A DNA stretch of 64,000 nucleotides from Catenibacillus scindens (GCF_014202115.1 NZ_JACHFW010000002.1:310001-374000); one strand, 5' to 3'. Counted from the stretch's first letter, positions 18,996 to 28,016 are shown. The notes: generated by a model not told the origin, from the sequence alone. Made by a program: numbers and translations.

Positions 18996-19268
18996 TCAGA
19001 TTCTGTGCATGCTGTTAAAAATATCTTCATGCTGCATTTTCACAGACACCCCAATGTTCTCTCCCAACTTTGTCAGCTCCGCAGAGAGAACTTCAAAAGG
19101 CTTTGTAGCATTATTAGCATCAACGATCATCATCATATTAAAGAAACCCTGAACGATCGTCTGGGATATATCCAGGACATTAACCTGATTCTCAGCCAGA
19201 TATGTGCATACCCTGGCAATAATCCCCACAGTATCTTTACCGATAACAGTAATAATTGTTTTTTTCAT
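18996..19268 (-). CDS. ACT domain protein, UPF0237 family
   Basis: 90-residue single ACT domain (KTIITVIGKDTVGIIARVCT, then VNVLDISQTIVQGFFNMMM), a small-ligand-binding fold usually for amino acids. The start at 19266-19268 has AAAAGGAG just upstream. It precedes the DUF711 gene, the usual arrangement for this pair. Confidence 0.9.
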   Translation of the reverse strand: MKKTIITVIGKDTVGIIARVCTYLAENQVNVLDISQTIVQGFFNMMMIVDANNATKPFEVLSAELTKLGENIGVSVKMQHEDIFNSMHRI

Positions 19269-19344
19269 AGCAGATCTCCTTTTTACTATAATTATAAGTA
19301 TGAAGGCGTCAAAATATACTTTGACGCCCATGATCATACCGGAC

Positions 19345-20136
19345 TTACAGCGTCACCAGCGAGGACGCCTGATCCCTGGGAGCCACAAAAACATCCGGGC
19401 AATCCGAAGTCTCTCTCCCGCCAAAAGCCTCCAGCAGAACCGTCTCCAAAGCCAGATCCGGATAATTATTCTCTTTGCTTAAATGGCCTAAAATCACATG
19501 TTTCAGCCGGTCATTATGTAACAGCGCTACCAGTCTCCCAGTCATCTCATTGCACAGATGCCCCCGGCTGCCTAAAATACGCTGCTTGAGTGGATAGGGA
19601 TAAGGCCCTGCCTGAAGCATACGGATATCATGATTCGCTTCCACATATAAAAGATCTGAATTTTCCAGATTATGGACAATCCCGTCGTCAAAACACCCAA
19701 GATCTGTCACCATGCCAATTTTAAAACCGGCATTTTCAAAAGTATAGCTAACCGGATCCGCCGCGTCATGAGGGATAGAAAACGCTTCTACTCGGATATC
19801 GCCGATTTTAAATGGCCGCTCCGCCTCTATCACATAAAACTCACTTTTGGACAAATCCCCAAGGGATTTACAGCGATGGATCTCCAAAATTGTCTCATGG
19901 GTCGCATAGACAGGAACGTTCAGCTTCCTCGACAACACCCCCAATCCCGATATATGGTCGCTATGCTCATGGGTCACAAGGATCGCCTGTATATCCCGGC
20001 TATCAACGCCAAAAGAATCCAGGCCCGCAAGAATCCTCTTACAACTGATCCCCGCGTCCACAAGTACATGGGTTGTGTCTGTCCCCACATAAAGGCAGTT
20101 CCCGCTGCTACCGCTGGCGATAGTTCCAAAATACAT
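19345..20136 (-). CDS. MBL-fold metallohydrolase, YycJ/WalJ-like
   Basis: 263-residue metallo-beta-lactamase fold protein. THEHSDH is the two-metal site; further ligands are D in VTDLG and H in ILGHLSKENN. It starts FGTIASGSSGNCLYV, typical of the WalJ group of cytoplasmic nucleases/phosphodiesterases. Here it is not next to walRK; it heads the operon leading to the ACT, DUF711, pepD and HAD genes. A promoter lies at 20203-20231. Confidence 0.85.
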   Translation of the reverse strand: MYFGTIASGSSGNCLYVGTDTTHVLVDAGISCKRILAGLDSFGVDSRDIQAILVTHEHSDHISGLGVLSRKLNVPVYATHETILEIHRCKSLGDLSKSEFYVIEAERPFKIGDIRVEAFSIPHDAADPVSYTFENAGFKIGMVTDLGCFDDGIVHNLENSDLLYVEANHDIRMLQAGPYPYPLKQRILGSRGHLCNEMTGRLVALLHNDRLKHVILGHLSKENNYPDLALETVLLEAFGGRETSDCPDVFVAPRDQASSLVTL

Positions 20137-20202
20137 GAAACAGTCACCCTTTCTCTATAATCTTTAGCGCCGCCCGGCAAAGACAGCTCTTTACGCTTAT
20201 TC

Positions 20203-20231
20203 ATTATAATACAAAAATTTTATTACCACAA
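20203..20231 (-). promoter_or_regulatory. Predicted promoter of the MBL–ACT–DUF711–pepD–HAD operon
   Basis: Minus strand TTGTGG, 17 bp, TATAAT, about 67 bp upstream of the MBL gene start. Confidence 0.55.
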
Positions 20232-20334
20232 CAAGTAAATATTAAAAGAATCACGACAGTTCCGCCCGCGCGTTACTATTTATTTTTGCCAACGTAAAAA
20301 TCAAACGCCTAAAACACAGAAATTTTCCGGGTAA

Positions 20335-20373
20335 CAAAAAACCGTCCGCGGGAAATATGTTTTCCCGCGGACA
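20335..20373 (-). terminator. Intrinsic terminator of the SleB-type hydrolase gene
   Basis: Stem GTCCGCGGGAAA / TTTCCCGCGGAC followed on the minus strand by GGTTTTTTG. Confidence 0.88.
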
Positions 20374-20388
20374 GCCGTCCTGAAAATC

Positions 20389-21906
20389 TTAATAATTATA
20401 AGTATAAAAAACGATATCTCCGATAGTCAGCGTTGAACTGGCGTCTGAAGGCGCATAATTATTAAAGAAAAGATAATTTCCTATATTATTATTCCCCGCT
20501 ATGGCATCATTAGCCGCCTGAATGCAGGAAGATGTCGGGCCGCTGGACAAAACTGTAGCAAGCCGCCCATTGGCAGCCGGACTAAACTGGCCGGACTGAT
20601 AGATAACCTCACTGATAGAGTTAGGGAACAAGGGGCTGTTAACCCGGTTCATAACCACATTGGCAACAGCAAGCTGTCCCTCATAAGACTGATTTCCAGC
20701 TTCACAGTAAACCAGACAGGCCAACAGATAGGCATCATCTGTGCTTGCACTGACAGGAGCCTCCGTCTGAGGAGCTTCGGTCTGCGCCGCCTGAGTTTCA
20801 GGTGCCTGGGTCTGTGACGTCTGAGTTTCAGGCGTCTGAGTTTCAGGTGCCTGAGTTTCGGATTCCTGAGTTTCAGACTCCTGAGTCTGAGATGTCTGAG
20901 TCTGAGATGCCGCACTCTGGGATGTCTGACTTTGAGATTCCTGAGTTTCCTTGGCCCCCGTTGCCTGAGAACTTGACGCGGCAGCGCCTGTACTTGAAGT
21001 CACCGACAGCGCGGCGCTCTCTTTACTCAAATCATCAGCAGAACTTTGACTGACTGTCTGACTCACCTCTTCGCTGGCCGCCATAGCCTCAACCTCGGAA
21101 GTCACAGCTTCGTCCAGTTGATTTTCGGTCTCCACACAATCTCCATAAACATATCCATAATAAATATCATCGAGATGGATGCGGTACCACTGGCCTCCCG
21201 AAAGGTCATCAATAGGTTCCATAAATTCTTCATATGAAGGCGCTTCCTTCTCATCATCTTTTCCGGCGCCATCAGAGGTTTCCCCGGCTTCTTTAGCTTC
21301 CGGATCAAGTTCCTGACTATTTCCATCCTCTGTCCAGTAAATCTCACCAGAATCCTCATCGTAGGTACATCCTTCAGGGACAATAAGATAAGTCTCATCC
21401 TTCTCGCCAGAGGCGATCACCGGCGAATAGAAATCCGGGCCGCTGCGAATATTTAACTGATCCACAGTGACTTTGACCACCTTTTCTCCTGTGTCCTTGG
21501 CCAGGGCTTCCGCCTCATCCCCAAAGGCAACATTCTCAGTCAGGACAAAGCCTGTAACATCACCCGATGTAATCTTTGTCCACATTTCCCCCTTATGTAC
21601 AATGGTTCCATAGGAGCCCGGATACATCTTTCCTACAATTTCACTATCTTCATCCGCGCTTTTGTATACGGCGAGATAAGGTTCGTAATTTGTGACAATC
21701 AGATTTTCATAAGGATTCTGGACCAGTTCCAGAGCCGAATCCATAACCAGAGACAGCATATCCGCATTAAAATCTGATGGAAGACCAGCTACAGATTGTG
21801 GTGAAGCAGCAAAGCTAAAGCCTGTTAAACAGCCTGCGCACAAGGCTGCTGTTGTTACTGCGGCACCAGCTTTGGCGATTACCTTTTTGAAAGTTTTGCC
21901 TACCAT
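20389..21906 (-). CDS. Secreted SleB-type cell wall hydrolase with SH3 domains and a repetitive linker
   Basis: 505 residues. N-terminal signal peptide (KKVIAKAGAAVTTAALCAG then FSFAAS). Residues about 60-115 and 140-240 look like bacterial SH3 domains (IVGKMYPGSYGTIVHKGEMW; DQLNIRSGPDFYSPVIASG), the second interrupted by an acidic insert. A long Ser/Thr/Gln/Glu/Pro-rich linker follows, made of short repeats such as QTQESETQ and PETQTPETQ. The C-terminal 110 residues are the SleB/hydrolase-2 domain (LVYCEAGNQSYEGQLAVANV), which cleaves peptidoglycan; Glu in YCEAGN is the expected catalytic acid. Role in growth, division or germination cannot be decided. Confidence 0.88.
   Translation of the reverse strand: MVGKTFKKVIAKAGAAVTTAALCAGCLTGFSFAASPQSVAGLPSDFNADMLSLVMDSALELVQNPYENLIVTNYEPYLAVYKSADEDSEIVGKMYPGSYGTIVHKGEMWTKITSGDVTGFVLTENVAFGDEAEALAKDTGEKVVKVTVDQLNIRSGPDFYSPVIASGEKDETYLIVPEGCTYDEDSGEIYWTEDGNSQELDPEAKEAGETSDGAGKDDEKEAPSYEEFMEPIDDLSGGQWYRIHLDDIYYGYVYGDCVETENQLDEAVTSEVEAMAASEEVSQTVSQSSADDLSKESAALSVTSSTGAAASSSQATGAKETQESQSQTSQSAASQTQTSQTQESETQESETQAPETQTPETQTSQTQAPETQAAQTEAPQTEAPVSASTDDAYLLACLVYCEAGNQSYEGQLAVANVVMNRVNSPLFPNSISEVIYQSGQFSPAANGRLATVLSSGPTSSCIQAANDAIAGNNNIGNYLFFNNYAPSDASSTLTIGDIVFYTYNY
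20765..20960. repeat. Coding tandem repeats in the hydrolase linker
   Basis: Imperfect 15-18 bp units of the type CCTGAGTTTCAGGTG that code for TQAPE/TQESE-like pentamers. Such arrays often vary in copy number between strains. Confidence 0.7.
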
Positions 21907-21999
21907 AATTTCACCTCTTCAAAATAATTAATTTACATAATATGTGGATATAATTTTAAATTTTTATTACCAATTATTACATACATATTACAGGTACAT

Positions 22000-22028
22000 A
22001 TTGTATCAAAAACATATGGAATTGTCAA
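22000..22028 (-). promoter_or_regulatory. Predicted promoter of the SleB-type hydrolase
   Basis: Minus strand TTGACA, 17 bp, TACAAT. It leaves an AT-rich leader of about 85 bases before the ATG. Confidence 0.7.
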
Positions 22029-22271
22029 ATCTTTTATCATCTCCTCCACATTCCCGCGTTTTTTTGATTAACATAAGAAATAAACCATATTTTTGTGCAG
22101 ATTTTTGGGAATATTTCCCACCACTTAACAATTATGTAATATTTTCCTTCACCATTTCCTGCTCATTAGACAGAATTGGACATTATTGACACGCTTCCAA
22201 AGACAAATTATTACATAATTGTTACGTACTCTTTCTTTTACGACATTACAATTTCACTAAAAAACAGTTTT

Positions 22272-22312
22272 AAAAAAAGGCGTCCGATCCCATAGAACAG
22301 ACGCCTTTTTGT
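22272..22312 (-). terminator. Intrinsic terminator of the polA–coaE operon
   Basis: Stem AAAAAGGCGTC / GACGCCTTTTT with a 15-base loop, followed by poly-T on the minus strand. Confidence 0.8.
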
Positions 22313-22326
22313 GATATTTCACAAAT

Positions 22327-22914
22327 TTATATCAGATTTTTCTCTATTTCTTTTTCAAGGTTTTCAATATCCGAATTATTTTCCAGAACGCGGTCGCTGT
22401 TTTCCAAAAACTCTTTTTCAGATAGTTGATTTCTGAGAATGGAATCAATCTTCTCATCAGAGTACCCTCTGGTCTCCTTCATCCGCTTCCGGCGCACCGC
22501 CTCATCAGAATGAACATACCAAAACTCATCGCATATATCTCTGTAACCACACTCCACGAGAAGGGCAGCTTCCAAAACAACAAGAGGCGACACGCCCTGG
22601 CAATCTTTAATCTCTTTTTCTATAGCCGCACGCACATCAGGATGGACGATCCCGTTGAGTTTGTCCAACAGCTCCCTGTGATTAAAAACAATCGCTGCCA
22701 GCTTACCCCGGTCAATGGTACCGTCATCCATAAGAATCCCCCTGCCGAAGAAGGCAACGATCTTCTCATAGCTTTCCCCCCCCGGCATCGAAAGTTTTCT
22801 GGCCACCTCATCAGCGATAATAACCCTGGCGCCAAATTTTTCTTCCATAATCTTTAATACAACCGTTTTCCCGCTTCCAGCTCCCCCGATAATACCAATT
22901 ACTTTCGTACGCAT
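22327..22914 (-). CDS. coaE: Dephospho-CoA kinase
   Basis: Last enzyme of coenzyme A synthesis, phosphorylating the 3' hydroxyl of dephospho-CoA. 195 residues with the P-loop GIIGGAGSGKT, the DEVAR motif, and HPDVR, all typical of CoaE. It follows polA by 17 bp; the polA–coaE order is common in Firmicutes. A terminator follows directly. Confidence 0.95.
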   Translation of the reverse strand: MRTKVIGIIGGAGSGKTVVLKIMEEKFGARVIIADEVARKLSMPGGESYEKIVAFFGRGILMDDGTIDRGKLAAIVFNHRELLDKLNGIVHPDVRAAIEKEIKDCQGVSPLVVLEAALLVECGYRDICDEFWYVHSDEAVRRKRMKETRGYSDEKIDSILRNQLSEKEFLENSDRVLENNSDIENLEKEIEKNLI

Positions 22915-22931
22915 ATAGACAGACTCCTCTC

Positions 22932-25571
22932 CTACTTTGCCTCATACCAGTTTTTCCCTGTGTGGATGTCCACCTCCAGAGGCACAGACAGGCGGGCGGC
23001 ATTTTCCATTTCTTCTCTGAGAATTTTTGTAACGTTCTCTATCTCCTCCGCTTTTGCTTCAATGAGCAGCTCATCGTGAACCTGCAAAATAAGGCGGGAT
23101 TTTAAATGAAGGACCTCCAGCCGTTCTTTAACCCGGATCATGGCGATCTTTATAATATCCGCCGCCGATCCTTGAATAGGAGAGTTCATGGCAATACGCT
23201 CCCCGAAAGATCTCTGCATAAAATTGCTGGATTTAAGTTCCGGCATAGGTCTGCGGCGGCCAAACATCGTCTCCGAATAGCCTTTTTCTTTAGCATCGCT
23301 GACCATGCGGTCCAGAAACTCCTTGACCTGGGGATAGGTTTGGAAATACTTTTCAATATATTCCCCGGCCTCCTTGCGGGTGATACTCAGATCCTGACTC
23401 AGACCAAAGGAGCTGATCCCATAGACAATACCGAAATTTACCGCTTTGGCGTTGCGTCTCTGCAGAGGCGTCACCTGATCCAAAGGTGTGTGAAATACCT
23501 GGGACGCGGTAATCTTATGGATATCCTGATCCTCTTTGTACGCCTGGATCAACTGTTCATCCCCGGACATGTGGGCCAGCACTCTCAGTTCAATCTGGGA
23601 ATAGTCGGCATCCACAAACACATAGCCATCTTCCGGCACAAAAACTTTCCGGATCAGGCGCCCCAGCTCCATGCGGATGGGGATGTTCTGAAGGTTAGGC
23701 TCTGTGCTGCTGATCCGCCCTGTAGCCGTGATGGTCTGGTGGAACTTTCCATGGATGCGGCAATCTTCCCGGATATATCCCTCCAGCCCGTCAGCGTAAG
23801 TGGATTTCAGCTTTGTCAGCTGACGGTATTCAAGAATAAAATTCACAATAGGATCTTCCGACCGGAGCTTTTCAAGGACTTCCGCAGATGTGGAATATCC
23901 GGTTTTCGTCTTTTTCCCGTAGGGGAGCCGCATTTTTTCAAACAGGATGACCCCAAGCTGTTTAGGTGAATTAATATTAAACCGCTCTCCTGCCAGATCA
24001 TAAATGTTTTCCTCCAGTTCGTGGATACGGGACACCAGGGCGTCGCCGTAGGCTTTCAATTCTTCCTTTTCCACTCGGATGCCGTAATCTTCCATAGATC
24101 TGAGGACAAAGGCCAGAGGCAGCTCAATCTCACTGTACAGCTTATCCATCTTAGCATTCTCAAGAGCCTGGGTCAAAACAGATACCCCTCTGCGGGCTAC
24201 TGCCCCGCTCCACCCCACAAACTCCATAAAGCGTTCTTGCTGTTCCAGAAAGACCGTCTCGTGGGAAGTTTTGCCAAAAATATCTTTTTCTGAGGGCAAA
24301 GTCATTCCCAGATAGTCCCTGGCAACATCGTCATATCCATAGCTGTCTTTTAAGGGATTAAGCAGGTAAGCGCCGATGGATGTGTCAAACACGCCGTCTT
24401 TGTCAAGTTTCAGCCAGGAGAGGGTTTCCTTGACGTCCATCACCCCAACAAGATAGCCCTCATTTTTTAATATATCCGCCAGCTTCTGGCAGTCAAACTG
24501 TTCCGCCGGGGCAAAATAAGGCTCCGGGCGGGACGCCAGGCTGACGCACAGGCCTTCCGGTTTTTGAGGGTGATAGTATATCCCCGCCACAGCCTGCTCG
24601 CCCCGGCTTTTCTGCCCTTCGAGATCTTCCTTCACAGCCTGCTCAAATTCCTCCACAGACTTTAGGAGAACCGCCGGTGAAAGGCGCTCCTCTTTCGGGA
24701 GTGCATCTTTATCGAACCTGGCAATAATATTTTTAAATTCCAGCCGTTTAAACAGCAAATATGCCTTGGATGTATACATATCCTTAAAAACCATCGCCCC
24801 AGGATCAAACTCCACCGGACATTGGGTATCAATAGTAGCCAGAACTTTGCTCATTTTCGCCTGTTCCCAGTAATCCACAAGATTTTGGGAGGCTTTTTTA
24901 GGTTTAATTTCTGATGCGTGTTCGTGGGCCGTTTCAATATTTTTATAGGCCACAATAATTTTTGTCGCCGTTTTCTCCCCGATGCCGGGAACTCCTGGAA
25001 TATTGTCAGACGCATCCCCCATAAGAGCTTTCAGGTCAATAAATTCCGATGGTGTCACCTGATATTTTTCCTCTACATCTTTGGAATAATAATCCTCAAT
25101 CTCCGTCCCCGTCATTTTTGTTTTTGGAATACGGATCTTAATTTTGTCTGTGGCAAGCTGGAGGAGATCTCTGTCTCCGGAAATGATGGACACTTCCGCC
25201 CCTATTTCCTCAAAACGCCGCCCCAGAGTTCCAAGGATATCATCGGCCTCATAACCTTCTTTCTCAAGAATCTTTATATCCATGGCCTCAAGAACTTCTT
25301 TCATTACCGGCACCTGCTGGCGCAGCTCCTCTGGCATAGCCTTTCGCGTCCCCTTATATTCCTCAAACATTTTGTGACGGAAAGTGGGCGCGCTGACATC
25401 AAAGGCAACCGCCACATAATTCGGCTGCTCCTCATCCAGAATTTTAAGCATAATATTTAAAAAGCCATAAATCCCGTTGGTGTGCAGCCCTTCAGAATTG
25501 GTCAGATCAGGAACTCCGTAAAAAGCCCTGTTTAGTATACTTAGTCCATCAATCAATACAGCTTTACTCAT
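22932..25571 (-). CDS. polA: DNA polymerase I
   Basis: 879-residue repair and Okazaki-fragment polymerase. N-terminal 5' nuclease (residues 1-290: LIDGLSILNRAFYG, EGYEADDILG, SGDRDLLQL, DNIPGVPGIGEKTA). The middle region has the 3'-5' exonuclease fold, but I see no intact DxE catalytic set, as in most Firmicute enzymes. The C-terminal polymerase has motif A VDADYSQIELRVLAHM, motif B RRNAKAVNFGIVYG and motif C LQVHDELL. It is the middle gene of the zinc-finger protein–polA–coaE operon (spacings 3 and 17 bp). Confidence 0.97.
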   Translation of the reverse strand: MSKAVLIDGLSILNRAFYGVPDLTNSEGLHTNGIYGFLNIMLKILDEEQPNYVAVAFDVSAPTFRHKMFEEYKGTRKAMPEELRQQVPVMKEVLEAMDIKILEKEGYEADDILGTLGRRFEEIGAEVSIISGDRDLLQLATDKIKIRIPKTKMTGTEIEDYYSKDVEEKYQVTPSEFIDLKALMGDASDNIPGVPGIGEKTATKIIVAYKNIETAHEHASEIKPKKASQNLVDYWEQAKMSKVLATIDTQCPVEFDPGAMVFKDMYTSKAYLLFKRLEFKNIIARFDKDALPKEERLSPAVLLKSVEEFEQAVKEDLEGQKSRGEQAVAGIYYHPQKPEGLCVSLASRPEPYFAPAEQFDCQKLADILKNEGYLVGVMDVKETLSWLKLDKDGVFDTSIGAYLLNPLKDSYGYDDVARDYLGMTLPSEKDIFGKTSHETVFLEQQERFMEFVGWSGAVARRGVSVLTQALENAKMDKLYSEIELPLAFVLRSMEDYGIRVEKEELKAYGDALVSRIHELEENIYDLAGERFNINSPKQLGVILFEKMRLPYGKKTKTGYSTSAEVLEKLRSEDPIVNFILEYRQLTKLKSTYADGLEGYIREDCRIHGKFHQTITATGRISSTEPNLQNIPIRMELGRLIRKVFVPEDGYVFVDADYSQIELRVLAHMSGDEQLIQAYKEDQDIHKITASQVFHTPLDQVTPLQRRNAKAVNFGIVYGISSFGLSQDLSITRKEAGEYIEKYFQTYPQVKEFLDRMVSDAKEKGYSETMFGRRRPMPELKSSNFMQRSFGERIAMNSPIQGSAADIIKIAMIRVKERLEVLHLKSRLILQVHDELLIEAKAEEIENVTKILREEMENAARLSVPLEVDIHTGKNWYEAK

Positions 25572-25574
25572 CTT

Positions 25575-26090
25575 TTATGTTCCTTCCTCATCCACAGTTT
25601 GAATACGGCGCAGCGGCATATCAAAACTGTTATTTATAAAATAGTCCCTGGCATTTCTGGTAATAAACGACTTAGTCTCCCCCGACGGGCTATGAAGATC
25701 CACGTTTACTGCCGAACTTATATTTCCAATATATCTGGCAGTTATATCCGGGTGGCTATACACATTATACCAGGCGAAACCACCCGCGCACAAAAGCAGT
25801 ATGAACACAGCCACCCCGCCGAGTTTCAGCCGCGTGCTGCGGGAATGCTTTTTTGCGATCTGCTCCTTCTTATAAGAAATATATTTTTTCAGATCCCCTT
25901 TAAAATCTACCAGCATATGTTCATCTTCATCCAATTGCTTGACGCCCACCATGACAATATAATAGACTTCCAGCTCGTCATAGCAGTCTGTACAGTTTTC
26001 AATATGCTGAATGAAGGTTTCTGTCTGCTCATCGGTAAGTTTTCCTTCAATAAAAGGCACGATCAGCGCCTGCGCTTCTCTGCAATCCAT
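25575..26090 (-). CDS. Zinc-finger (anti-sigma-like) single-pass membrane protein
   Basis: 171 residues from ATG 26088-26090, with AGGAGA nine bases upstream. The N-terminus is a zf-HC2 type domain: MDCREAQ, then FIQHIENCTDCYDELEVY, giving the C...HxxxCxxC ligands seen in anti-sigma factors. One membrane segment follows at about residues 95-115 (LGGVAVFILLLCAGGFAW), then a short extracytoplasmic region. No sigma factor gene is adjacent; polA follows after three bases. It could be a membrane regulator, but its partner is unknown. Confidence 0.7.
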   Translation of the reverse strand: MDCREAQALIVPFIEGKLTDEQTETFIQHIENCTDCYDELEVYYIVMVGVKQLDEDEHMLVDFKGDLKKYISYKKEQIAKKHSRSTRLKLGGVAVFILLLCAGGFAWYNVYSHPDITARYIGNISSAVNVDLHSPSGETKSFITRNARDYFINNSFDMPLRRIQTVDEEGT

Positions 26091-26141
26091 TATAACCAAT
26101 CTCCTGAATAACATTTGCTACGTGGCTGAAGAATGCTCGCT

Positions 26142-26194
26142 TTGCTCGCTGTGCATAAGACGCGGTATAATAGCCACTTCGTGGCTATTATACC
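26142..26194. promoter_or_regulatory. Perfect palindrome containing TATAAT on both strands
   Basis: Stem GGTATAATAGCCAC (26164-26177), loop TTC, stem GTGGCTATTATACC (26181-26194). TATAAT occurs on each strand. A -35-like TTGCTC (26142-26147) lies 17 bp before the plus-strand copy, and a TTTATA lies 17 bp before the minus-strand copy. It sits between two diverging genes, so it may be a divergent promoter, or simply a palindromic repeat. Confidence 0.45.
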
Positions 26195-26396
26195 ATGTTT
26201 TAGAAAAGTTATAAAGGGCTTCCTTTGTGGTTAGTTTGTCTTTACACTTTTGGACAGTTATATTAAAATGAAAATAACGACCTGGCCGAAAGCGTTAAGA
26301 TTTCCCTTGTTCAGGCTTTCTTGGCGCTCTATGGTTTAAATCGTTGAAAAAAGCATGGTCCGGGTCTTTCCCGGATCTTTTTAAGGAGGTTTGTCT

Positions 26397-27824
26397 ATGG
26401 CCGGAACAGAGACAGTTTTGCTATATAATTTTAACGATCCGCAAAAACTGCGGAATATGAAAATGGTTTTTCTCAAAATGGGAATACGGATGCGCACAGT
26501 TACCCCAGATATGTATATGGAGCCTGTGGGAGCGCTGGCACGCCTGAAGGGTTATGAATTGAGCCATATTCCATATGAAGGTTCAGGCTTTGATGATGAA
26601 ATGATGGTGATGAACGGATTTTCCAGCGCCCGGCTGGACGAACTGCTCCGCCAGCTACGCAGGAATAAAGTTCCCAAAATTCCTTTAAAGGCTGTGGTTA
26701 CCGCCCATAACGCGGCGTGGACCTCCTTGGAACTTCACAGCGAGCTTACGAAGGAACACCAGATGATGACCCATGGGCCGATCATGGACGCTGTCATCTA
26801 TAAAGGGAACGGCACTTTCGCTCTGGAAAAGCGAAAAATCCCCACAATCCAGCAGCCCACAGACGCCATTGTAAAAGTCACCTTAACTTCCATATGTACC
26901 AGTGATCTCCATATTAAACACGGCCATGTCCCGAAAGCAGTTCCCGGTATCGTAGTAGGTCACGAGATTGTCGGAGAAATCGTCCAGTTAGGCAACTGCG
27001 TCAGTGGTCTTTCTGTTGGAGACCGGGTGGCCGTCAACGTAGAGACATTCTGTGGGGAGTGCTTTTTCTGTCAGAGAGGTTTTGTAAATAATTGCACCAA
27101 CGAGAATGGCGGATGGGCTCTGGGTTGCCGCATTGACGGCGGTCAGGCTCAGTACGTTCGGGTGCCACTGGCTCAGAACGGCCTCACAAAAATACCCGAT
27201 AGCGTCACCGACGAACAGGCCATTTTTACCGGGGATATCCTCTCCACAGGATACTGGGGCGCTAAGATCAGCGAAATCAAACCTGACGATATCATCGTTG
27301 TCATCGGCGCCGGCCCTACAGGAATTTGCGCGATGAAATGTGCAGCCCTCTACCACCCCGCTCACATTATTGCCGTGGACATTGATCAGCGCCGCCTTGA
27401 CCTTATAAAAAACGAACACATCGCAGATGTAACCATAAACAGCCAGTCTCAGTCTGTTAAACAGGCTATTTTAGAGATTACAGACGGCAGGGGCGCTGAT
27501 GTTGTCATCGAGGCTGCAGGCGGAAAGAACACCTTCCAGATGGCTTGGGAGATTGCCCGTCCCAACGCTATCGTCACAGTCATCGCTTTATATGACGAAG
27601 ATCAGGTTCTCCCTCTGCCCCAAATGTACGGAAAAAATCTGACATTTAAAACCGGCGGCGTGGACGCCTGCAACTGCAGGGAAATCCTCGACCTTATCGC
27701 CGATGGGAGACTTGACACAACCTGCCTGATCACTCACCGCTTCGACTTAAAAGACGCAATGGCAGCCTACGATCTCTTTGAGAGCCACAGAGATGGGGTA
27801 ATGAAAGTCGTATTAAAACCATGA
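26397..27824 (+). CDS. DUF3783 domain fused to zinc-dependent alcohol dehydrogenase
   Basis: 475 residues from ATG 26397-26399, with AAGGAGG seven bases upstream. Residues 1-125 resemble DUF3783 (TVLLYNFNDPQKLRNMKMVF, MMVMNGFSSARLDELLRQL), a small domain of unknown function normally free-standing. From about residue 130 a medium-chain dehydrogenase begins (MDAVIYKGNGTFALEKRKIP). It has catalytic zinc ligands SICTSDLH and GHE, a structural zinc site CGECFFCQRGFVNNC, and an NAD(P) site VVIGAGPTGICAM. The substrate is unclear. An AAGGAA-ATGATG signal at the junction (26756-26768) could allow the dehydrogenase to be made separately. Confidence 0.82.
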   Translation: MAGTETVLLYNFNDPQKLRNMKMVFLKMGIRMRTVTPDMYMEPVGALARLKGYELSHIPYEGSGFDDEMMVMNGFSSARLDELLRQLRRNKVPKIPLKAVVTAHNAAWTSLELHSELTKEHQMMTHGPIMDAVIYKGNGTFALEKRKIPTIQQPTDAIVKVTLTSICTSDLHIKHGHVPKAVPGIVVGHEIVGEIVQLGNCVSGLSVGDRVAVNVETFCGECFFCQRGFVNNCTNENGGWALGCRIDGGQAQYVRVPLAQNGLTKIPDSVTDEQAIFTGDILSTGYWGAKISEIKPDDIIVVIGAGPTGICAMKCAALYHPAHIIAVDIDQRRLDLIKNEHIADVTINSQSQSVKQAILEITDGRGADVVIEAAGGKNTFQMAWEIARPNAIVTVIALYDEDQVLPLPQMYGKNLTFKTGGVDACNCREILDLIADGRLDTTCLITHRFDLKDAMAAYDLFESHRDGVMKVVLKP

Positions 27825-27842
27825 TTACACCAAACTTTTTAT

Positions 27843-27873
27843 GTGGTTTACATAATTTGATTATGTAAACCAC
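27843..27873. repeat. Perfect 14-bp-stem hairpin after the fusion gene
   Basis: GTGGTTTACATAAT, loop TTG, ATTATGTAAACCAC. Located 19 bp after the stop codon. It has no T tract, so it is an unusual terminator; it mirrors in shape the hairpin at 26164-26194 on the other side of the gene. Confidence 0.6.
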
Positions 27874-27884
27874 AAGACACAGCA

Positions 27885-27950
27885 GTAAGACAACAGATTC
27901 GTCAAGCTTGCTCGGAAGAAAATGGGTAACTGCTTCAAATCGGACCGGGA
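27885..27950. repeat. Remnant of the 7.7-kb MITE family
   Basis: Contains AGATTCGTCAAGCTTGCTCG and ATGGGTAACTGCTTCAAATC, near-copies of the core of the element at 7749-7946. No terminal repeats are left. The flanking 27951-28016 shows nothing else. Confidence 0.6.
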
Positions 27951-28016
27951 ATCGTAACAACTGAGAGCATTTTCCTATAAGCAATTCTCCTTTTACCCCA
28001 AAAGAAAAAGAAAAGC

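Larger units (their letters stand above)
21907..22326. other. AT-rich intergenic region
   Basis: No gene. Holds the hydrolase promoter and its long leader on one side, and the coaE terminator on the other. The middle (22030-22265) shows nothing I can assign. Confidence 0.6.

Noticed and set aside
20765-20960. Short regular repeats that could suggest a CRISPR array
   Set aside because: Units are 15-18 bp, adjacent without spacers, and lie in frame within a secreted protein linker. No cas genes are present.
23106-23969. 287-codon plus-strand ORF inside polA
   Set aside because: It is antisense to the conserved polymerase domain; its composition mirrors polA codons.
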